From positions 2,039,682 to 2,103,681 of the forward strand of contig NC_060201.1 in assembly GCF_020623625.1 (NCBI RefSeq): a stretch of DNA of 64,000 nucleotides. Direction: 5' to 3'. Every line of letters begins with the position of its first letter. Within the stretch, counting starts at the first letter, position 1. A model generated the notes under the pieces. It saw only the letters and a list, made by a program, of their open reading frames with translations, did no database searches and was not told where the DNA came from. Made by a program: the position numbers and the translations under genes. Below, in pieces: positions 34,583 to 46,000 of this stretch. Source of the stretch: Saccharomycodes ludwigii. Its lineage: Eukaryota; Ascomycota; Saccharomycetes; Saccharomycodales; Saccharomycodaceae.

Positions 34583-35541
34583 CTTATATCCACTAAAATT
34601 TTTTCTTTTTCTTTTTCTATTTTATTTTTCTATTTTATTTGTCAAAGATGTGATATATAAAAAAGTTTTTGAGTATGATTATGATTAGTTTTACTTTAGG
34701 TTTTAGGCGAGTGAGATTCATTCTTTTCGTTGGGAGGGAAGATAAATTTAAAGAAGCGTATTTGTTAAAATATAAGTAAGTGAGGTATTGTCGTATATAA
34801 AAAAAAACACCAATATTTTTCTTTATACTTTAACAAAAGATAAAAGAAAGGCAGAGTTATTTTTGTTTCATTTTCTCCCTTTTTTTTTTTTCTTTTTTTC
34901 TTTATAACTTCTTTTCTCCAAAAAGGTATCATAAGTTATTAAACTCTTATAAACCATAACAAATCTCGTGGATCCAACTTTTTTTATTTTTTATTTTTTA
35001 TTTTTTTGGTGATAAAAAATGATTGCAAAGCCTCATACGATAATAGTGAATTTATTTGTAGGGGGGTTTTTTTTTTTTTTTTTTTTATCTGGATTCTACT
35101 TTTTTTTTGGTGTTGCGACGTTTTGTTGTTACAAGAATCAAAATAAAAAATAAAAAAAAAAGGAAAAAATCAATTATTATTTAAAGGACAAACTTAATTC
35201 GTGTTGCCCTCTGTTTTTTTTTTCTTTTCTTTCTCTTCCCCTCTTTTTCTCTACCTTTGTTCCTTCTTATATTCCCTTTTTTGCCCCCCTTTTAATTTTG
35301 ATTTAATCTGTTAAAATGATTTAACGTAAAATAACTTTAACCTTTGCAATATCCTTGAATTTTCAATTATTAAAGTTAAAATCCAAAACTATAACTCCCA
35401 TAAAAAACATATCTTTTTTTCTTTTCTCTGCTACTTAATATTAAAAACTAAAGACTAAAAACTAAAGACTAAAAACTAAAAAAAACTAAAAAAAAAAAAA
35501 AAAATACTAATTAAACAAATTGAACTAATAAAACAATAAAC
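34583..35541. other. SPP1-UME1 intergenic region
   Basis: About 960 bp without a gene. T-runs near 34879-34891 and 35067-35085, a pyrimidine-rich stretch at 35212-35290, and a short tandem repeat of AAAAACTAAAGACT units at about 35443-35482 ahead of the UME1 start. Confidence 0.65.
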
Positions 35542-37269
35542 ATGAGCGGTCAATTAGAAACAACAGACAACGGCGATGATACTTCTTTGAGTTTGAAAAA
35601 GGCTGATAACATGGTAATCAATGAGGAATTTAAAATTTGGAAAAAATCTGTCCCAATGTTATATCAACACATAACCACATATAAACCTGGGTTTCTTAAA
35701 AAGTTCACCAAAGAATCAATCATTCCCAAAAAATTTATTTTTCAACCCGATAAAACTATTAAGGATGAAAAGTTTACTGATACTATTATAGATACACCAT
35801 TGTACTACTCTTATGGTAGTGAGGTCTATCAATTAGACTGTAAATTACCAAAGGGTTTAATGAGCAACGATAATTTAAATTCAGATAATGATATAGAGGC
35901 TGACCAATTGCTATTTGGAAGCGGTGATATCAATAATGTGCATGAAAGCGACCAAAACAGATCAATTTTTTCATATCAGGGTGAAGATATAATTAAATTG
36001 CAGACCTATAAAACAATTGGTGGTAAAAATACTAACAATAACGGCAAATTATTAGTTATGTCAACTAGCGGCTCTTTGGCCTGGTTTGATAGAAATGTCA
36101 GTAAATATCCATACAAAGTTATAACAGAGTATGTTGGACCGTCAACATCATATTCTGTGATCCATGATAATCACATATCTAGTGGCAAAAGGACTACCGG
36201 CAAACCACCACTTTACATTCAAAGTGGCATTGCTAGTGATAATATGTTTTGTGATTTTGCTGTTAGTGAGTCTGGTGAAACAATAGTTAAAACACACGGT
36301 GCTAACGGGTCAATAATAAAAATAGTTGACAATTATAGCAGGCCGGGACAGGTTTTAAACACTTTGAAACTAGGTGATTCGACTAATTATGTCCATACTG
36401 TCAGGTTTATGGATAATAACATCTTTGCTTGCTGTTCTACAGATAACACAATCAAATTTTATGATTGTAGAGCGTTGGATAGTGACATTGATAGGAAGCC
36501 TATTTGGGACATACACACATCTACTGTTGAAAATGAAACTCTATTATCCTTTGATATATCCCCACATGTGGAAACTTTCCTTTTGACCGGGTCATCCGCA
36601 GGGAATATTAAATTATGGGATTTACGTTCATGTCTTGCTAGCGATGATACTATTATTAAAGGAACCAAGGAATTGGGATTGTTATATCATGAAAATGCCG
36701 ATCCAGTGATTGACATTCAATTCAGTCCACATTTGGCTACAGAATTTTTAAGTGTTGGTAGCCAGTCTGGATTTATTTATCACTGGGATATAAACCCAAT
36801 TATGCAAATATGGGAGGAGAAACGTGCTAAATTGGAAAAAAGAGAGAAATTGAAAGAGGAGAGGAAGAAAATGAAAAAGGCACGGGATAGAGTGAGACAA
36901 GAGAATGGGGAAGATGTTAATATTGAAGACGACGATGACGATGATGACAATGAGAATGACATCGATGTTATGGGATCTACTAATGAAGGTAAAGACCAAA
37001 AAAATAAGGCACAAACTACCTCATCATCTTCAACTAAAGAGCATGATGAAGATTTTGATTATTCAATGAGTTCTGAAGAATATGATGTGCTGGTTTCGTC
37101 ATGTATCAAGTTTCTTCACACTAGCGGTGGAAGAAGAAAAAAGAGGTGTTGTTATAAAAATCAAGTCTATTGGCATCCTGATATTGATGGGGTTATTGGA
37201 TGCATTGATTCTGATGGCACCTTCGAACTTTACAAGGGTTATTATGGTAAAGATAAAGATCTTCATTGA
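35542..37269 (+). CDS. UME1: UME1: WD-repeat transcriptional corepressor (Rpd3 complex)
   Basis: Subunit of the Rpd3 histone deacetylase complexes and negative regulator of early meiotic genes; related to WTM1/WTM2. The product is 575 aa against about 460. The N-terminal motif NEEFKIWKKSVPMLYQHI (residues about 27-44) is the Ume1/Wtm signature. WD repeats span roughly residues 150-430, with clear units such as NIFACCSTDNTIKFYDCRAL and FLLTGSSAGNIKLWDLRS. A charged helix (KREKLKEERKKMKK) and a run of aspartates near 470-480 interrupt the C-terminal part and account for much of the extra length. Flanked by SPP1 and MKK as expected. Confidence 0.93.
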   Translation: MSGQLETTDNGDDTSLSLKKADNMVINEEFKIWKKSVPMLYQHITTYKPGFLKKFTKESIIPKKFIFQPDKTIKDEKFTDTIIDTPLYYSYGSEVYQLDCKLPKGLMSNDNLNSDNDIEADQLLFGSGDINNVHESDQNRSIFSYQGEDIIKLQTYKTIGGKNTNNNGKLLVMSTSGSLAWFDRNVSKYPYKVITEYVGPSTSYSVIHDNHISSGKRTTGKPPLYIQSGIASDNMFCDFAVSESGETIVKTHGANGSIIKIVDNYSRPGQVLNTLKLGDSTNYVHTVRFMDNNIFACCSTDNTIKFYDCRALDSDIDRKPIWDIHTSTVENETLLSFDISPHVETFLLTGSSAGNIKLWDLRSCLASDDTIIKGTKELGLLYHENADPVIDIQFSPHLATEFLSVGSQSGFIYHWDINPIMQIWEEKRAKLEKREKLKEERKKMKKARDRVRQENGEDVNIEDDDDDDDNENDIDVMGSTNEGKDQKNKAQTTSSSSTKEHDEDFDYSMSSEEYDVLVSSCIKFLHTSGGRRKKRCCYKNQVYWHPDIDGVIGCIDSDGTFELYKGYYGKDKDLH

Positions 37270-37912
37270 CTATTTTTTTTTTTTGTTTTTGTTTTTAGAG
37301 GAAGCAGAAAAGGAATGTTTATGTATATGTGATGTCATGAATTGTAGAAGTACTCATATATATATATATATATGTAATGTGGTGTCAAATAAGGAAAATT
37401 AACTAATACAGGGATATTATACTTTTTGGAACATTTGTAAACGTTATATCTCTTATTTAAAATATTTGACTAGTTAACGGTTTGTGCGGCGCTCCCATTT
37501 GATATATATGTGTATATATAATATATGTATATATTAATATTTTATTTTTGAAAACTTTTTATCCGAAGGGTTTTGTTTGGGTTCGGTATTTTTTTAGTAT
37601 TTATTTGTAGTTTTTTTTTTTTTTTTTTTAATATTTAATATTTAATTTCTTAATTTTATTTTTATTTTTTATTTTTTATTTTTTATTTTTTTCATATTTT
37701 GATTTAACGCTTTCTCGAAAGATAAATCAATAAAGCCATTTAATTTGAAACAATAACTGTTATATTATCAACTTACTCTATTTGTTTATAAAATTTCCTT
37801 TATTATTTTTTCCCCCCCCCTTTTCATATACACCACATTTTAGCTTAAAATATAATAAAATATACCAACATCGTCAAAAAAAAAAAAAAAAAAAATAAAA
37901 CTAAAACCCATA
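37270..37912. other. UME1-MKK intergenic region
   Basis: About 640 bp. TA repeats near 37357-37372, a T-run at 37612-37629, TTTTTA-type repeats near 37659-37692, a C9 run at 37812-37820, and an A-run at about 37876-37895 in the MKK leader. Confidence 0.65.
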
Positions 37913-39676
37913 ATGGCATCCCTATTTAAATCACCAACAGATCTGTATGGCAATAAGAATACTAATAAGAATAGTGTTGGTAGTAGCGGTAGTAATAAGA
38001 ATGCAGCTTTTATTAAAACGAGTTCTCCTAATTTATACAATTTAAATAAAAATTCAAGTACTATTGCAACAAGTAAACCCAAATTATCATTACCATTAGC
38101 ATTACAAACAAATGGAACAGGTAAATCTCCAGAATTATTTACTAATACATACTCACCCACACCAAGTGCTAAAAATATGACACCCAGTAGTGCTAATAGT
38201 AGCAACAGTAGCACTAAATGCAAATCAAGGCCTGTACCACCGCCAATAAATCTAAATTTTGCTTCTACGGCTCCTATGACTGGTAAGGACAGTAAGCAGC
38301 AAAAGAAGGTTCAACCACCACCATTAATCATAAATGATTCTCATAAGGCTGATATTGGCAACATTACTAATACCATTACTACTACCACTAGCAGCACTGC
38401 CAATGTTGATGTTGCAAATGACAGTAACATTGATACAAGAAATAGCGGTGGTTCCTCTGTATTAGAAGATTTTGAAAATAAATTAACTTTAAACGAAAAA
38501 AAAATGCTTTCCTCTTCTTCTTCTTCTTCATCACTTTCTACATTAACATCCAAAACTACAACGGCCAATGGATCCAATACTAACACTAACCTGGGTACTG
38601 GTAGCATTAACACGAGCCATGTTACAGATATAGACACTTTGACTGAAAAGGAATGGCATAATGCAACATATATGAAATCACAAATACTAACATTAAGTTT
38701 ATTAGGAGAAGGTGCAGGTGGGTCAGTTACTAAATGTAAATTGAAAAACGGGAATAAAGTTTTTGCATTGAAAACAATTTCTAATAATACCAAAAATAAT
38801 CGTGGTAAGAATAGTGGCAATAGCTACGGCACTAGTACTGAAACCAACGTAGGCAACTCAAGGCTGCAAAATAACAGTAAAGACATTGAAGATGATCTTG
38901 ATGTTGAGACTAAGCAAATTTTACGAGAATTAAGGTTTAATATGAAGTGTTCTAGCTCACCACATATTGTTACTATGTATGGTATGTTTTATGACAGCTC
39001 TTTAATTTATATTGCAATGGAATACATGGGTGGAAAATCATTGGATGCAATATATAACAATCTACAAATGAAAGGTGGTAGAATTGGCGAGAAGGTTTTG
39101 GGAAAGATAGCAGAAAGTGTGTTGAGAGGGTTGTCTTACTTGCATGAACGGAAAATTATCCACAGGGATATTAAACCATCCAATATTTTAATGAACTTAC
39201 AAGGTGAAGTAAAATTATGTGATTTTGGTGTTAGTGGTGAAGCAGTTAACTCTTTAGCAACAACTTTTACAGGAACCTCGTTTTATATGGCTCCTGAAAG
39301 AATCCAGGGCCAACCATATAGTGTGACTAGTGATGTTTGGTCGTTGGGCTTAACCATTTTAGAAGTTGCAGAAGGTCACTTTCCATTATTTAGTGCCATA
39401 GATGGCAACAATGATGGTAATAATATCGATATCGATTTGCCGCCTATTGAATTATTAATGATGATTATAAACTTTAAGCCCGAATTAAAGGATGAACCTG
39501 AATATGGACTCGTTTGGTCTAAAAGTTTCAAGAATTTTGTAAATTACTGTTTAAAAAAGAATCCACAAGATAGACCATCTCCAAGACAAATGCTGAATCA
39601 TCCTTGGATTCAAGGTCAGATGAAGAAAAAAGTTAATATGGCTAAATTTATAAAGACTTGTTGGCAGGATGATTAG
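37913..39676 (+). CDS. MKK1: MKK1/MKK2 orthologue: MAP kinase kinase of the cell-wall integrity pathway
   Basis: Dual-specificity kinase between Bck1 and Slt2 in the Pkc1 pathway; single-copy counterpart of MKK1 (YOR231W) and MKK2 (YPL140C). The product is 587 aa. The N-terminal 240 residues are serine/asparagine/threonine rich, opening with MASLFKSP as in Mkk1. In the kinase domain the glycine loop is GEGAGG (265-270), the ATP lysine K287, the HRD motif 417-419, DFG 437-439, and the activation loop [15 protein letters not shown] has S447 and T451 at the MEK phosphosites. The C-terminus matches Mkk1 ([17 protein letters not shown]). A low-complexity insert of about 45 residues (about 288-334) lies between strand beta-3 and helix C. 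Confidence 0.96.
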   Translation: MASLFKSPTDLYGNKNTNKNSVGSSGSNKNAAFIKTSSPNLYNLNKNSSTIATSKPKLSLPLALQTNGTGKSPELFTNTYSPTPSAKNMTPSSANSSNSSTKCKSRPVPPPINLNFASTAPMTGKDSKQQKKVQPPPLIINDSHKADIGNITNTITTTTSSTANVDVANDSNIDTRNSGGSSVLEDFENKLTLNEKKMLSSSSSSSSLSTLTSKTTTANGSNTNTNLGTGSINTSHVTDIDTLTEKEWHNATYMKSQILTLSLLGEGAGGSVTKCKLKNGNKVFALKTISNNTKNNRGKNSGNSYGTSTETNVGNSRLQNNSKDIEDDLDVETKQILRELRFNMKCSSSPHIVTMYGMFYDSSLIYIAMEYMGGKSLDAIYNNLQMKGGRIGEKVLGKIAESVLRGLSYLHERKIIHRDIKPSNILMNLQGEVKLCDFGVSGEAVNSLATTFTGTSFYMAPERIQGQPYSVTSDVWSLGLTILEVAEGHFPLFSAIDGNNDGNNIDIDLPPIELLMMIINFKPELKDEPEYGLVWSKSFKNFVNYCLKKNPQDRPSPRQMLNHPWIQGQMKKKVNMAKFIKTCWQDD

Positions 39677-39742
39677 CCAGAAAGGGCAATATGAGAAAGT
39701 GCATGCCAGTTAGCTTTCCTTTTTTTTTTTTTTTTCTTTTTT

Positions 39743-39784
<42 letters not shown>

Positions 39785-39898
39785 ATATTTTCTATATATG
39801 GATTTTTGTTTGTTCGATATTATGTTGCTAATTAAAGAGTATTATCCTAGTTCTATTTTAGGATCTTAGAAAAGAAAACAAATTATGATTATTTTTTT

Positions 39899-40435
39899 TT
39901 AATAACCCATCTGTGCAAATAATCTATATATTATGTAATAAAACGCACTATTCATTGAAAATATACCAAGAAAAAGTAAAAAATATTTCATGAAAGTTCC
40001 CCTTGTCTTGATATTAGTAGATTTTTTAGAATATCCAAATTTATCACTGTCTTGTTCCTTTTTCAGTTGATTCTTGTCATTCCAGACAGCTAAGTATCCA
40101 ATACTTCCAGCTAAACTGCTTTGAACAATGAATCTGCTAAAAATAATGAGAGTGTGTGTCAATTGATCAACATTTTTATTATTGAAATTTTTTCTTAAAA
40201 CCGACTTGAAGAAAATTTGAATGATCTCGAAATTTTGAATGGCATAGGAATACCACCATATAGTTTGAAATGGCTTTGGTGCTACAATATGAAGATATTC
40301 TCCACATAACCAAGGTATTAATAAATAAATAACATTTGTTATACATTGCATTCCTCCATTACTTTCTTGCAATGTATATATTGGTAATATTGAAAAAACT
40401 ACAATAAAAATCAAATAAATTGAATTTGCTTCCAT
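39899..40435 (-). CDS. Unrecognised multi-pass membrane protein (178 aa)
   Basis: I do not recognise a family. The ORF has ordinary codon use and about three to four hydrophobic segments (residues about 5-20, 33-50, 94-113 and 150-170), with tryptophans in TIWWYSYAIQNFEII near 58-72 and a lysine-rich loop at about 122-148. The N-terminal hydrophobic helix could be a signal anchor, suggesting an endomembrane protein. It lies between MKK and MGE1, where S. cerevisiae has no gene in either track. It is either lost there or specific to this lineage. Confidence 0.7.
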   Translation of the reverse strand: MEANSIYLIFIVVFSILPIYTLQESNGGMQCITNVIYLLIPWLCGEYLHIVAPKPFQTIWWYSYAIQNFEIIQIFFKSVLRKNFNNKNVDQLTHTLIIFSRFIVQSSLAGSIGYLAVWNDKNQLKKEQDSDKFGYSKKSTNIKTRGTFMKYFLLFLGIFSMNSAFYYIIYRLFAQMGY

Positions 40436-41059
40436 TTTAATCTTTTTTTTTTCCCCGTCTGGAGGGCTATATGTATTTATAATTATTGTTTTGTTTAATT
40501 TGTTATGCGATTAGTATTAAAAATGAGATTGTAATATAAATATATTTACGTTAATGTTTTCACTTTTTCTTTTTTTTTTTTTAGTTATAAGGAATGTATA
40601 AGATCATATAACTAAGATTTTAATTACGACATGAAAGTTTTTTTCTTTTTCTTTTATTAAGTGATTATCTTTACGAAGCTTGTTGGGATTGATATCAATT
40701 TAAACTGTAGTATTAAATATCATTAGATGAATAAACAATTGTTTTAAATTTTTGACTGTAATTCGGACACTCGGATGTATTAATAACAGGAATATGTAAA
40801 AAAAATTTTTTTTTTTTTTTTTTTTTTCATACAAAAATAAAAAAACAGAATTAAAACAACCCGCAAATAAAAGCAAAACTTAAAAACTAAGAGAAAATTT
40901 TTTTTTCATTTATAATAATACAACATTTCTTTTATTTTTATTTAGACAATATTATTATCTGTAATAATAATATTATCATTGCCATAGAACTTTAATTTTA
41001 GAATAGACGTCTGAAATTTAACTGAAAATTAAAATTAATAAGGAGAAAAAAGAAAAACA
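40436..41059. other. Divergent promoter of the membrane-protein gene and MGE1
   Basis: About 620 bp. A/T runs near 40800-40827. An 11-bp AT-only inverted repeat at 40948-40958 / 40964-40974 with a 5-bp spacer lies about 90 bp upstream of the MGE1 start. Confidence 0.6.
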
Positions 41060-41794
41060 ATGATGTTGAGAAATTCCGCCACTAGATTTATTTTTAATAG
41101 GTCATCAACTATTGCTATTAGAGCCAAGTTTCCATCAGGAATAGCCACTAGCAACAATATTAATCCAAGCACTTTAAGGAGTTATTCTTCTTCTTTGATT
41201 AGAAATTATAGGTTCTACTCTTCTGAATCTAAAAAACCAGAAGAAAAAGAAGAGCAAGAGGAAAAAAAGGATGAAGACGAAAATTGTGTTCATGATACTG
41301 CCAAAGTTACAGAATTACAAGAAAAATTAGAAAAAAAAGAAGTTGAACTCAAAAAGGTTAAAGATCATTATTTAAGATCTGTTGCTGATTTTAGAAACTT
41401 GCAAGAAACCACCAAAAAAGATATTGCTAAGGCTAAAGACTATGCATTACAAAGATTTGCCAAAGACTTATTAGAAAGCGTTGATAACTTTGGTCATGCT
41501 TTATCTTCTTTCAAGCCAGAATCTTTGGCTGAAAGCAAAGAGTTGGCTGATTTATATGATGGTGTAAAGATGACTAGAGACATCTTTGAGAAAACTTTGA
41601 CTAAACACGGTATTCAAAAACTGAACCCAATCGGTGAACAATTTGATCCAAATAAGCATGAAGCTACTTTTGAATTGGCCCAACCAGATAAAGAACCAGG
41701 TACCGTTTTCCACGTTCAACAAGTTGGATTTACTTTGAATGACAGAGTCATAAGACCAGCCAAAGTTGGCGTTGTTAAAGATCCAGAAAATTAA
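41060..41794 (+). CDS. MGE1: MGE1: mitochondrial GrpE-type nucleotide exchange factor
   Basis: Matrix nucleotide-exchange factor for the mitochondrial Hsp70 Ssc1, needed for protein import and folding. The product is 244 aa against 228. A basic, serine-rich presequence covers about residues 1-55, an acidic/lysine linker follows, the long GrpE coiled coil runs at about 80-125 (LEKKEVELKKVKDHYLRSVA...FRN), then helices with RFAKDLLESVDNFGHAL, and the beta-domain GEQFDPNKHEA...GFTLNDRVIRPAKVGVV typical of GrpE. Confidence 0.97.
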   Translation: MMLRNSATRFIFNRSSTIAIRAKFPSGIATSNNINPSTLRSYSSSLIRNYRFYSSESKKPEEKEEQEEKKDEDENCVHDTAKVTELQEKLEKKEVELKKVKDHYLRSVADFRNLQETTKKDIAKAKDYALQRFAKDLLESVDNFGHALSSFKPESLAESKELADLYDGVKMTRDIFEKTLTKHGIQKLNPIGEQFDPNKHEATFELAQPDKEPGTVFHVQQVGFTLNDRVIRPAKVGVVKDPEN

Positions 41795-41831
41795 ATCTGG
41801 TGTATATAGTCACGATCCCATTTTCTCTCTT

Positions 41832-41865
<34 letters not shown>

Positions 41866-43006
41866 CATATTGATTTTTCATTTTTACTTGTGTCGTATTA
41901 TAAAACATAACACGATGATATTTATATGAATTATAAGTTATCAAAACTCTGATTTAAATAAGGTTTAAAAAAAAAAACAAAAAACAAACAAAGAGGCACA
42001 TTTCAAAAGGTTTCTCCCCTCGTTCCTCTTGGTAAACCTTTATATGATTATTATTGGTATAAAAAGGGTATATATGGAACAAAGGGTTTAAAGTTAATAA
42101 TGGCTAGTTTTTATTTTATTTTTTCATGTTTTATATCACTTTTCTTACACGTTCACTGGTCACACCACCTGAACACCGAGGTACACCCGTATCTTATTAA
42201 AATTCATTTCAAATATAATCGTAATATTGCAGAATGTCCGTGTGTGCTTTTTCGGTTAGCCGGTATTCATAGATTGAGTAGTATATATATTTAATTACGT
42301 ACGTTAGTAATTTTTTTCTTTCTATTTTTATTTTATTATGATTTGTATTGATTGTATTTGGCCTTTTTTTCCTTTTTTTAAAAAAATAAAAAGAAAAGAA
42401 AAGAAAAAGAAAATCTGTTTACTATTTCCTGTTTACTATTTCCTGTTTACTATTTTTTTGTTTACTATTTTATTTATTTATATATTTATTTTCTGTTTAC
42501 TATCAGAACATTTATTTTTAAAGATCTTTTCACCTTTTAGGTAAATAAAAGCTTAAAATACTTTCCTCTCTTTCACCATTCCATTCATATTTTTCTACTA
42601 AATTATGGTATCTCTCCCTCTCTCTTCTTTTATGCTTTAACAACCATTGGGCACCTTGAAATATTAAAAATTCTATTTTTATAGCATAACAGCTGGAATA
42701 ATCAACCCACTACAATAACAATTAAACAGACAGGGAAAAAAATAGAAAAAAATATATATACATATAAATAAAATAAAAAAATCTGCATTATTCCTGTTAT
42801 TGAAACAAGGTTTATAGTGATATCTGTACTTTTAGCTCAAGTACAAAAGATTAAAGGGAAACAAAAAAAAAAAAAAAAAAAAAAATTAATAATTAAAAAT
42901 ATAGAACCAAAATCCAACAAACCAACAAAATAAAAAAGATAAAAATTTTTTTTTCCTTTTTTTTTTGATCATAACTTAGCACCAAAAAATAATAGATAAA
43001 AATTAT
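41795..43006. other. MGE1-KIN4 intergenic region
   Basis: About 1.2 kb without a convincing gene. A (CT)n then (TA)n run lies at about 41825-41867. A 64-codon ORF at 42100-42294 is judged spurious. ACACCCGTAT at 42183-42192 resembles a Rap1 site. The forkhead-type cluster at 42416-42500 is listed separately, and an A-run of about 22 lies at 42864-42885. Confidence 0.65.
42416..42500. promoter_or_regulatory. Cluster of five TGTTTAC (forkhead-type) sites upstream of KIN4
   Basis: TGTTTAC, the reverse of the Fkh1/Fkh2 core GTAAACA, occurs at 42416, 42430, 42444, 42459 and 42494. The first three lie in perfect 14-bp tandem units (TGTTTACTATTTCC). The cluster is about 510-590 bp before the KIN4 start codon. 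It may be a forkhead array or just a minisatellite. Confidence 0.5.
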
Positions 43007-46000
43007 ATGTCATCGTCTATTATTCAAAATCAAGCAAGAAGATATACCTATTGTGGGGGGTATGGTGCTGGTGCTTCCAATAATAATATTTCCCCCGGCG
43101 ACCAAAAACAAGAATACTTAACAAATAAAGAAAATTTAAATTACATTAACGACAAACAATATCATAACTCTGTGGCAGATAACTCGAGATCCAAAAGATC
43201 CTCGTCTTCTTATAACCAAAATATTACTTCAAACAGCAATAATGGGGAAACTATAGCCAGGAATAACAGGTCTTCCTATATGCGTAGAAAACAACTAACT
43301 TTTGGTCCATACGTTGTGGGTTCTACATTAGGTGAAGGTGAATTTGGAAAAGTTAAGCTAGCATGGACAAAGGCATCACTTGCATTAAAACAAGTTGATA
43401 ACAATGGTAATACTGTTTCAACAAAGAATTCAATACCTAAACAAGTTGCAATTAAGTTAATTAAAAGAGATTCCATTCCACCAGGTTCAGAGAAGGAAAC
43501 TAAAATTTTTAGAGAAATTAATGCACTTAAGCATTTGACTCACCCCAATATTGTGCATTTAGAAGAAGTTTTGCAAAACTCTAAATATGTAGGCATTGTT
43601 TTAGAATATGCTTCTGGTGGAGAGTTTTATAGATATATTCAAAGAAGGAAAAGATTAAAGGAACCACAAGCCTGTAGATTGTTTGCTCAACTAATCAGTG
43701 GTGTCCATTATATGCATTCTAAGGGATTAGTACATCGTGATTTAAAGTTGGAAAATTTATTATTAGATAAATATGAAAATTTAATCATTACAGATTTTGG
43801 ATTTGTCAATGAATTTGTGCCCGGTTATAACGAATTAATGAAAACTTCATGTGGCAGTCCATGTTATGCTGCGCCAGAATTAGTGGTATCCAGTAGACCA
43901 TATTTGGCGAGAAAAGCAGATGTTTGGTCTTGTGGTATTATTTTATTCGCCATGTTAGCTGGCTATTTGCCGTGGGATGATGACCCAACTAATCCAGATG
44001 GCGACGATATTGCCAAATTATATATGTATATTACTCAAACACCTTTGAAATTTCCTGAATACATCGCACCCATTCCGCGTGATTTGTTGAGACGTATATT
44101 GGTATCCCATCCAAAACATAGACTGGGGATCAAACAAATTGAACAACACCCTTGGTTACAGCCACATTTACCATTTTTGAGTGTTTCTCCAGAGGAATGG
44201 GACAAAGCAATGTCTGATAATAAAATATTTAGACCTCCAAAATCGACGAAAAAAAACGTTCGTCCTAGATCCACGTGTTCTACCTCCTCTAACGGCGAAA
44301 GAAATTCGTTAGTTTTAGATGGCTCTTATAATCCTCAACCTTTACCACCACAAGAGTCACACACTTTTGCCACAACTAACGATAATACCACTCAACATAC
44401 TGGTACGACTGGTGATAAAAATGCCAATAATAATGAATCCTCTGGTCTTGAAGAAAGTACCGATATCACTAATTCTCAAAATAAAAGAACGATTAATTCT
44501 GAGAAAAATAATAAAAATACTTTTACACATGAGAATACCAACAGTGATGGTAATAGTGGTATTAATAATAATGCTTATAACACTAGCGATATTAATACTA
44601 TCGCAATTACCACCAAAAATACTGCTAATGATACTAGGGAAAATAGCAATGGACATACGGCAAATGATATTACCATAAGTCCAGTATTGGATGTCAAGTT
44701 GAAAGTTCAACATAAATCTAATAATGTTTTAAATAACAGTTCTGCTACTGATTTGTTGAATGATTCAGCTACCAAGGATGCTGCTTTATCTCATCCTAGA
44801 AGACATAAACGAAATGATTCTGCTGCTTCTGCTGTATTGCAGGCTGTTTATGATGCTGTAGAACAACAACGGAAAAGTTTTATTGTTCAAAATAACCAAA
44901 CATACGATTCCTTACCATTATATTCAAGCGCTACCCCTAATAAGACATCAAAATCATCTTTGCATAACAACAACAACAACAATAATAATAATGATAACAT
45001 CGATAAACATATTGTTACCAATAAACATGGTAGAAAATTTGCAGATGGGAATACAAGTTCATCTTCTTCCAATGTTAAATTTAATTCTGTCCCTCATAGA
45101 AAACCAAGACCTACCTCATATCAACCTGCTTCTACTACTGTATCGTTTTCATCCTTTGAGTTTCCAAGTTCTGGTTTTGTTACCAAGGACACCGAAGGGC
45201 TTAATAAGCCTAATAAAAATAACAAGGACACTGAGGGTTCAAATACTATTGTAAGTATTAATGACGTGAATGGAAATAAGATCAATGGAAGTGGAAGTGT
45301 GAAAGTGAACCATGGCTCAATTATCAAGGAAGAAGACGAGGAAGAAGAGAGTACTAGAGAGGAAAAAACCCCCAAGGAACTAAATAAAAACAGCAGTGTA
45401 CCTAGTGCCAAGCAACCACATAGATCAGTTTCTAGCAACACCAGAACTTCTAGTAATGGTGTTCGTCAAGGGTCTAATACTAGTGCTTCTGGTGGTTCAC
45501 CAAATATACCACAACAAAGGAAAATATCCACAAATTCAACGGAAACAAGAAAAAGTAAAAGATTTAGTTTTTTATCATTTTATTCACTATATAATAATTC
45601 AAAAACTAGTATAGAAGACACTGAGTCAGAATCAATAAAAAGAAAATCAGTTTCTAATGATGATAAATTTAGCACCACGCCAGTAGTTAATAGCGCTGGT
45701 AATAGTTCTGCTTCGAGTACGCCGAATCCTAATAATCGACATTCTATGTTTATATCTAAACAATCTAATGATTCAACTAGTGAATATAATAGTAATGCAA
45801 ATTTAAAAAAGTTACCGTCTTCCAGCAAAAGACGTCCCAGCACTAGAAACTCTATAGCAGTTTCCCAACTTCCAAACTCATCTTTCACTTCATCTTCAAA
45901 CCATACTGGAGGTATTTATGGTAACAAGTCTAGACGGAATGCTAGTGGGCAAAGTAATAAAAGTGCTGGCACAGGCAGCGTTACTGTTCCTGATGCGAAA

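Noticed and set aside
40948-40974. 11-bp inverted repeat upstream of MGE1
   Set aside because: Composed only of A and T in a trinucleotide-like pattern, so expected by chance.
42100-42294. 64-codon ORF in the MGE1-KIN4 spacer
   Set aside because: Short, unrecognised, and hydrophobic from T-rich DNA; no supporting signals.
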